Source of the DNA: CAITWD01 sp963842065
GTDB lineage: Bacteria > Actinomycetota > Thermoleophilia > Miltoncostaeales > Miltoncostaeaceae
Assembly (NCBI GenBank): GCA_963842065.1
Contig: CAWJEW010000009.1
Span: forward strand, 1 to 64,000
Direction: 5' to 3'
Length of the DNA stretch: 64,000 nucleotides
Numbering within the stretch: the first letter of the stretch is position 1; every line of letters begins with the position of its first letter. The translations under genes were made by a program, and so were the position numbers. Positions 56,549 to 64,000 of the stretch are shown here, piece by piece. The notes below the pieces were generated by a model. That model searched no databases and was not told the DNA's origin. It worked only from the letters and a program-made list of their open reading frames with translations.

Positions 56549-58423
56549 CCTGGTACTGATCCTGCCAACCGGTCCGGTTGACCCGGGCCCCAGAGCCGCT
56601 CGCGCAGCCCTGACGCCCGCGCGATCGGCCGCTCGACTGCGGCGCGGACCGCCTCCTGCGTGCCCACGACGACGACCCGGCTCCGCGCACGGGTCACACC
56701 CGTGTAGAGCAGCTCGCGGGTCAGCAGGGGCGAGGATCGGTCCGGGATGACCACGACGACCGTCGCGAACTGGCTGCCCTGGCTCTTGTGGATCGTCATC
56801 GCGTGGACGGTCTCCGTGGCCGCCAGGCGCGCCGGGCTGAACGTGACGACGCTCGCGCCGCGTGCAAACGCGACCGCAGCCCGCCCCCCGTCGTCCGCCA
56901 CCACGACACCGGTGTCACCGTTGAACAGCCCTAGGGCGTAGTCGTTGGCGGTCACCATCACCGGCCGCCCGAGGTACCACGGCGTGCCGACGCGGAACCC
57001 GGCAACGCGTTCGGCAAGCCAGCGCTCCAGCAGCGCCGTCCACTCGCGCGACGCCGTACGCCCCCCGCCGATGTGCGCACAGCACCCGGAAGCCCGCCAA
57101 CGAGTCGAGCGCGGCCAGCGCGTCCCCCCGCCGTGCGGCCTCAAGGGTCCGCTGGCCTGCGGTCACGGCTTCCTCGCGCACGGCCGCGAGCCCCCAAAGG
57201 CTCCGATCGGGATCGATCCAGGAGACCTCCGCACCGCCGTCGCACAGCGCCGCAACCGCATCGTCGGCGCGCCCATCCCGGATCGCGCCTGCCAGCCGGG
57301 CGATGGAGTCACCAAACCGATGCACGCGTGTGAGCATCACGACGTTGCCGGCAAGGGCCCCGGTGGCGGTCGCAGTCCCGGCCGGACCCACGACATCACC
57401 CAGGACCGTGCCGGCCTCGACCGACGCCAGCTGACCGGGGTCCCCGACCAGCACCAGTCGCGCGTCCCGGCGCAGCGCGTCCAACATCCGGGCCATCAGC
57501 GACAGCGGCACCATCGACGCCTCGTCGACCACGACCACGTCGTGGGGTAGCGGGTGCTCGCGATCGTGGATGAAACGCGTGCGCGTTTGCGGTCGCGATC
57601 CCAGAAGTCGGTGCAGTGTCGAGGTCTCGAGCCCCGCCAGATGGGCCCGGACATCGGCATCGGTGTCGAGCAGCCCGGCCTGCTCGCGGATCGCCTCCTG
57701 CAGACGATCGGCTGCCTTGCCCGTCGGCGCGGCGAGGGCGACAAGCGGCCATGGCCGCCCTGCCCCGCGGGCCTGCTCGCACAACAGCGCAGCGATTTTG
57801 GCGACGGCGGTCGTCTTGCCGGTACCGGGGCCGCCGGTGATGACCACCACGCGCGAGCGCGCTGCGTTGATCGCTGCCGCACGCGCCGTGTCGGTGGCGT
57901 CCGGAAACAGCCTCGCAAGCGCTGACGCGATCGCCGCCGGGTCGGGGGTCGCGACGTCGTCGCGGGCGCGCTCGAGCAGCTGGGCGGCCACCCGCCGCTC
58001 GTCGCGCCAGTACCGATCCAGATACAGACGCGTTCCGACAAGCCGCATTGGGCGCTCGCCCGCAGCGTCGTCGCCCGCGACGACCATTGGGCTCGCCGCA
58101 ACGGCCTCCCGCCACGCGCCCACCGCCGGCCACGGGAGTTCCTGGACGCCTGGATCCACATCGCGATCGACGGCCACCGTCTGGCGGACCTCGGCCAGAT
58201 CGATGCACACGTGCCCGACGCGAAGACCACGCACCGCCAGCGCGGCTGCCAGCAGCACGGACCCGTCGGCCTCCCCGAGCACGGCACCGAGGCGCACCGC
58301 CACGTGGATGTCGGCGGCGATGAATACCCCGGCCTGGTTGAACGCCACCAGCCCCGTGGGGGCTCCCAACGCGATCTCGGCGTCGAATGGGTCCCGGCGC
58401 ACACCGGGTGCGCGGGTCGTCAT
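56545..58423 (-). CDS. recD: Exodeoxyribonuclease V alpha subunit RecD (one frame break)
   Basis: About 625 residues, SF1B 5'-3' helicase of RecBCD. Motifs: I 'VITGGPGTGKTTAVAKI', Ia 'ALAAPTGKAADRL', II 'VVVDEASMVPLSLM', III 'LVLVGDPGQLASVEAG', V 'MTIHKSQGSQFATV', VI 'LLYTGVTRARSRV'. The frame breaks near 57075, between 'FRVLCAH' and 'REWTALLERWLAERVAG'. ATG 58423 overlaps the recB stop. Confidence 0.92.
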
Positions 58424-61400
58424 CGGCCGCCCCCGTCCATCAGGTCGCTGACCGCCGCGACGAGCCCGCGGGGCGGGCGCCACGTCCAGATCCCGCACGG
58501 CATACCGCCGACGCGGGGCGCCTCGACCCCGAGCATGCCACGCACGAACAGGTATGCCACGCCGGCGAGAGCGTCCTCGGCGTCGTTGTCGGGCATCCGC
58601 CAGCGCAGATACCGGTACAGCGCGACCAAGTACAGCAGTGCCTGCAGCGGGTAGTCGGCCGCGTGCATTGCCGCGGCGATCGCCTCGGGGCGATAGTCCC
58701 ACGACGTCACGGGGGATCCCCGCGCACCGAGCAAGTTCGACTTGTAATCGATGACCGCGTAACGCGACGCGGTGCCCGCTGTGCCGGGCATGCGCAGCAC
58801 TGCGTCGACGAACCCGACCAGGAACCCACGCAACACCGTTGGCGCGAATTCGGCGCCGGCGAGGCGGTCCGCGTACGCATGCAGCGGGTCTCCAGCCGGC
58901 AGGCGCGCGTGCAGCACATCCGCGATGTCGGCGACGATGGACGTCCCGTACGGACGATCGCCGCCCCCGAGCGGGATCTCGAAACCCATCTCGGCGCGCC
59001 GATCAGCCTCGGCTATTCCGCGCAGGGCACGCTCGCCGAACTGGGGACCGAGCGGCGTGGCGAGCGCCGACGCCAATGCACCCGCAATGACCGGAAGGTC
59101 ACCGAGCTCGATCCCGTGCCGTGCAACCTCCTCGGCCAATGCGGACTCAAGGTCGCCCGTCAGATCGTCCGACGCGAAGCTGACACGCTCGAGGACTGCG
59201 TGCAGGATCGTGCCGACCTCAGCGTTGGCAGGCATGTCGGCCAGCGGAAGCGGCAGCCCAACGGCGAGGTGGTCGGCAGCCGGCGGCGACGTCTCGGTCC
59301 CCCCGGAGCCTTCGTCGTCGCGCCGCACCAGTTGCCGACCGTCCGGCCAGACGTCGCGGTGCGCAGACGCGACGATCCCGGTGTAGGACGTGCGGCGCCA
59401 TTGCGCGTCGATCGCCCGCGCAAAGACACCGGTCGTCAGCTCCGGCACGGGCGAAATCGGCGGGTGGAACGTCGTCTGGACAACGTCGCCGATCCGCTCC
59501 ACGGCGATGTGCGCGGCGTGTCGACCGGCGCGGTCCGCGAGGGCCTGCATGACCACGTCATCGCGGGAGATCGCGGTGCCGCGTGCTGGGATCTGCCCGT
59601 CCGGACCCTGCGCCAAGAGCAGGCGCGCCAGCGAGGAGTGCTCGGAACCCTGCACGACGGCCCACCAGACGACGACCTGGTGGCACGCCCGCGTCAGGGC
59701 CACATAGGCAAGGCGTAGGTCCTCACCGCGCTCTTCCTCGAGCGCAAGCTCGGCGTACCGGCCGTGATCCGGGTCCGCGCGCCCGCCGACGGCGACCACC
59801 CGCGGTGCGCCGTCCTCGCGGGCATGGAAGACGGGGAAGCCCGAGCTCGTCGGAGCCGATGCCCACAGATACGGGCAGTACACGACGGGGAACTCCAGCC
59901 CCTTGCTGCGATGGATCGTCAAGACCTGCACCGCGTCGGCGTCCGAATCGAGGCGGCGCGTGCGCTCGTCGCTATTGGTATCGCGCTCCGCCGCGCGCGT
60001 GCGGTCGGCCATCCATGCGGCCAGCCCGCTCGCGCGCACGCCATCACGGACTGCCGCGGCATGCAGCAGCTGACCGATATGGCGCAGGTCGGTGTAATCA
60101 CGCTCGCCCTCGGTTCGGCGCAGGATCCGACCGACCAGCCCGTCCCGCGAGAATTCGGCCATCAGCGCGGCGACGCCTGCTCCCCGCAGTACCCCGCGCC
60201 AGGTGGCAAGCCGCTCGTGGACGAGCTCCCAGTCGCCATCGCCGGCAGCCGCGGTCCGATCCGCGTTCCACCCGATGAACACCGTGAGCGCGGCGGCCGC
60301 GGCGTGCGAGCGCGACGCGGGTCGCTCGAGGGCGTCGAGCAGCGTTGCCCACTCGTCGGCCATCGCGGTCGCAAAGACGCTGCCCGCACCTGCGACCACC
60401 GCCGGGACCCCCGCCGCGCCGAGCGCAATGCGGATCGTCAGGGCCTCGCGATTGGTCCGCACCAGCACCGCGATCCCGCCGGGCTCGAGCTCCGCCCCGG
60501 ACTGCAAGAGCCGTACGACGTCGTGCGCGAGGTCGTCGGCGACTGCCTGGCGCGCCAGATCCGACAGGAAGTTCTTGCCGCTTTTGCCAAGCAGGCCGGG
60601 GTGATCGGACCGATCAAGGACTCGCACACGCAGCGGAGCGCCGTGCGGCAGTCCCCGCCGCTCGGGCACCGCTCCCGGCGGGGCGGCGGTCAAGGGTCGG
60701 TAGACGATCTGCTCGGGGCCCAGGCGCGCACCGTCGAACAGCGCATCGAGGGCGCGCAGAAGCCCGGCGTCGCTGCGCCAGCTGATCGAGAGCGTCTCTC
60801 GCCGCGACGCCCGCGCGGCGGCCGCCAGATAGGCGTGCACGTCGGCCCCGCGAAACGCATAGATCGCCTGCTTGGGGTCGCCGATGAGCACGAGTCTGGT
60901 CGGACCGTGGGCGAAGGCCCGCTCGACGATCTCCCATTGGATGGGATCCGTGTCCTGGAACTCGTCGATCAGGACGGCCCCGTACGCCGCGCTGAGCCGC
61001 GCGACGAGGGCGCGGCCGGTCGCAGGATGGGTGAGCAGGTCGCGCAGACGCACCTGGTAGTCGTCATAGGTCACCAGGCCCAGGCGCGATTTGCGGCGCG
61101 CCACTTCGGACCGCACCGCGGCGGCGAACCGCGCCCGCATGGCGGGCACTGAATCGGGCACCGGATCACCGGGCACCAGTGCCGCGCTCGCGTTCGCGAG
61201 CGCCACGGCCCTCCCGATCTCGCGCGCCTCCTGGTGGGTGAACGGCGGCTGCCGCTTGCCGGAATGGTACGCGCGGACAAACAGGTCGTCGACGACCTGA
61301 TCAACCAGGTCTCCGCGGTCATCGAGCAGCTCGAGCACCTCGTCGCGCGTCGGCCGCGATGCCAAGCCCCGCCAGGATTTGCTGGCAGAAGCTGTGCGTC

Positions 61401-61798
61401 GTCGCGATCGTCATGGCGTCGAACTGCGTAATCGCACGTGCCACGCGCCGCCAGCGCAGATCGACCTCGTCGCGGCTGCCGGCGCCCAGCACCGCGAGCA
61501 GGTCGTCATCCGGCAGCACACCGTCTGCCAAGAACCGTTCGAGCCCGTCGCGGGCGCCGATCATCCGTGCCCGGAGCCGATCGCGCAGCTCGCCCGTCGC
61601 CATCCGCGTAAACGTCACGACCAGCAGCCGCTCCAGCGACATCCCCTCGGCGATGTAGCGCACCGCCAGCGCGGCGATGGCGTAGGTCTTCCCTGTCCCC
61701 GCGCTCGCCTCGAGCACCGACACGCCGTCGGGCGGCGGGGCCGCGATATCGAACTGGGCCGCGGGCACGGGCGACGTCGTGTCGGCGCTAGTGCTCAT
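58420..61798 (-). CDS. recB: Exodeoxyribonuclease V beta subunit RecB (one frame break)
   Basis: About 1,125 residues: 3'-5' helicase plus C-terminal nuclease. Helicase I 'VLEASAGTGKTYAIA', Ia 'LLVVTFTRMATGELRDRL', II 'AVLIDEFQDTDPIQW', III 'LIGDPKQAIYAFRGADV', V 'LTIHRSKGLEFPVVY', VI 'LAYVALTRACHQ'. The nuclease has 'AVIDYKSNLLG' (D-x-K) and 'YPLQALLYLVALYRYL'. The frame breaks near 61360, just after 'SFCQQILAGLGI'. ATG 61798 lies within the last codons of recC. Confidence 0.93.
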
Positions 61799-64000
61799 AG
61801 GCCAGCAGGGGTGTCCACAAGGTCGACGCGGCCGAGCGGAAGCGGTCGTCGAAGCGCTCCCGGATCGCCGCCAGGGCGAGCGCACCACCGAAAACCAGGC
61901 GATGCTCAGGATCGGCGCACTCCCCGGCGCGCTGCCAGCCGGGGTTCCACTCCTCGGCGGCGGCCGCCCATGGGTCGTCCCCCCGCCGGCGCCGCCGCCA
62001 CAAACCGGGCCGAGGTCGCCGAGAACAGGACCGGGACCTCGCACGTGCCCTCGTCGTACAGGCGCAGGATGCCGTCGAGGGCCGCCCGTGCGGCGGCGTG
62101 CGGAACCGGACCGATGGTCAACGTCTGGGCCGGGCCGCCCGGTTTTGCCGGCTTGCCGACGAGCCTGATGCTGGCCGTGACCGCCGGGTCGCTGAGCGTC
62201 ACCGCCAGCAGGCGGACCCATGCGGCCGCGCGCATCCGGACCGACACACGCGAGTACCGCGCGTCAAGCAGCGTCGGACCCCGGAGCCCGGATACCACGC
62301 CGACCACGCGACGTCCGCCAGCAAGGGTGAGATCCACCGGCACGGACCGCACCGGCGCCGCGATCTGCGCGGCAGCGGCGTCCAGGATCGACTGGACATC
62401 CGCGGCAATGTGGCCCAGCGCCTCCGACCCGAAGACGCCGGGCGGCAGGGCGCCCCGCGCCGTCTCGGCCTGACGGGCCCGCGCCAGTTCGGCACCGGCG
62501 AGACAGGCCGTGAGCAATCGGTCGCCGACGCGCCAGGCCTCGAGCGGCTCGAGCCGGACCGGCAGCTCGTCCGGGATCTGGTCGCGCTGCGCCGCGATGC
62601 GGACCCCGAGTCGCTCCCGCAGGAACTCGCGGCCGGGGTGTTCGACGAACCTGACCAGGGCATCGAGCTCGATCACGTCCTGCGCCAACGGCGCGAGCGG
62701 TGCCGTCAGGAATGCCGGATGGGCGACCCGCGGTCCGCTCAGCACGCGCGCGCCCTCCAGCGCCCCGCGGTCGAACCCCCAGACCCGGCCGTCCATGAGC
62801 CCCGAGTCCGTGAAGTTCCGGGCGTCAAACGACTGCAGTGGGTGGCGGATCCAGACCCTGCTGATAAGCGCCTCCCGCCCGTCTGCCTCTGGGCGTCCGG
62901 GGATCCGGACGGTCGCTGCACACGCATCCAGGAGCTCGCCCACGGGGACCGCCGGGGGGATCTCCACGTTGGTCAGCTCGTTGCGCCCGGCATAGGTGAT
63001 CACCAGCCGCTCCTCGGCCGCCATCACGGCGTCGAGCAGTTGCGCGAGCGATTCGCTGCGCGCGTCGCGATCGCCGCAGCGTGCCGCGCCGAGCATCAGG
63101 TCATCCCCGTCACGCGTCGGCTTCGCCGGGAACACTGCGTCATCCAGCCCCAGCAGGCACACCACCCGATGCGGAACACCGCGCATCGGGACCATACTGG
63201 TGACCGTCAGCGCGCCGGTGCGAAACGCCGGGCGGGCGGGCTCGCCGGAGATGTGTGGACCAAGCACAGCCCGGAACTCTGTCAGGGTCAGCGGCAGCAT
63301 CGTCTGGCCCGCGTCCCCGCGGATGCGAGCCAGAAGCGCGGCGACGGCGATGCGATCCTCGGCCGCGTCGGGATCCGGAGCCGCCATCGCGTCAACCGCC
63401 CAAGACATACGCTCGCTCCACGCCGCAGGACTCGCGGGCGTCCGCAGCGCCCGCAGGACGTCCGCGAGCCGACCCACGAATTCCGCGAAACGGCCGGCGA
63501 GGTCGATCGCACCGGACTCGACACTGTCAACTGGGACAAGCCCCGCGATGGTGCGTTGGTCTTCGTCGGCCATGGCGACCCCCGCCAGGATGCGGTCGAC
63601 GCCGTCCTGCCACGTGTTGCACGCGAGATCGCCCAGACCGAACTCCGCGCGCGCCGCACCGTCGAGGCCCCAGCGGATCTGCGCGGCGCGCACCCAATCC
63701 TCGAGCCGGTCGAGGTCGTCATCGTCGAATCCGAACCGCCGGCGCACGGGCTCGGACATTGCAAACTCGAGCACTTCGGTCGCCGTCACCCGCCGGGTCG
63801 CGAGGCGCAGCAGGTCCTCGATCACGCCGATCAGTGGATTCAGCTCGCGCTGTGATCGGTCGGAGACGCGCACCCGCAGCTTGGCGACGTTGGCGTCGAC
63901 CGATCCCTCGGGCAACGCCGACGGGATCCGGGACTCCTCGCCGGTCGCAAACGTGGCCCTGATCAGCGGCGCGAACGCGGGCAGGTCGGGACACATGACG
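61788..64000 (-). CDS. recC: Exodeoxyribonuclease V gamma subunit RecC, 5' end outside the window (one frame break)
   Basis: C-terminal two thirds, more than 730 residues. Chi-recognition scaffold of RecBCD: 'PFRRRF'-like 'SEPVRRRFGFDDDDLDRLED', 'LTVTSMVPMRGVPHRVVCLL', 'GLDDAVFPAKPTRDGDDLML', and the inactivated nuclease-like 'PLAPLAQDVIELDALVRFVE'. The frame breaks near 61975 before the natural end 'RFRSAASTLWTPLLAYEH'. It is the first visible gene of a recC-recB-recD-sbcD-sbcC-like run in which every junction overlaps. Confidence 0.9.

Noticed and set aside
58387..59718. Long plus-strand frames opposite recB, recD and recC
   Set aside because: Same reason: opposite-strand frames hold all helicase and nuclease motifs.

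Overview
The window looks like two unrelated genomes joined head to tail at about 18.9 kb. Bases 1-18.9 kb suggest a Gram-negative bacterium of the deltaproteobacterial/Binatota type: a tripartite RND efflux pump, a sigma-54-dependent NtrC-type regulator, and interspersed 'gtcatcccgagcgaggct' repeats. Bases 18.9-64 kb suggest a high-GC actinobacterium, perhaps Thermoleophilia: SSI-type inhibitor, secreted trypsin-like protease, RecBCD, DtxR/NRAMP and GTG/TTG starts. Taxonomy is inferred from gene content alone. Many genes are split by single-base shifts, mostly +1 in the first part, which fits uncorrected long-read consensus. I describe such genes as single units and say where the frame breaks.

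Region by region. (1) 1-4.05 kb is a 2-kb imperfect inverted repeat with a 26-base loop at 1997-2022. Its left arm is a degraded copy of the efflux genes. (2) 2.0-6.4 kb: RND adaptor and permease. (3) 6.5-8.6 kb hybrid histidine kinase; 8.7-9.8 kb amidohydrolase; 10-11.4 kb NtrC-type regulator. (4) 11.4-16.1 kb: an island holding a nuclease-methyltransferase and an orphan antitoxin fragment, bounded by inverted clusters of the interspersed repeat. (5) 16.4-18.8 kb: sensor kinase and lipoprotein. (6) 18.8-18.95 kb: junction. (7) 19-21.2 kb: two frameshifted hypothetical genes. (8) 21.3-27.0 kb: nested insertion sequences (IS21, IS630 remnant, IS3 remnant, IS110, intact IS3). (9) 27.2-41.1 kb: small cargo segments punctuated by 3' halves of tRNA genes. 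Three are tRNA-Asn and one is probably tRNA-Gly. There is no complete tRNA and no integrase, which suggests serial accretion of tRNA-targeting elements. Cargo includes a seven-repeat secreted protein, an ArsR/AHSA1/DHFR-like operon, a MenB-like enoyl-CoA hydratase, and a DtxR-NRAMP-small-membrane-protein operon. (10) 41.8-50.3 kb: envelope and stress genes, namely a His/Cys-rich membrane protein, amidase, serine protease next to an SSI-like inhibitor, ArfB-like factor, alpha/beta hydrolase, polytopic membrane protein, Hsp20, and MarR/YceI/FMN reductase. (11) 50.3-64 kb, all minus strand: DEAD-box helicase, then an overlapping recC-recB-recD-sbcD-sbcC-like double-strand-break-processing operon. 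recC runs off the window end.

Best candidates for something not yet described are the tRNA-3'-half-delimited cassettes at 28.8-41.1 kb, the DtxR operon with a divergent NRAMP-like transporter, and the His/Cys-rich membrane protein close to it.
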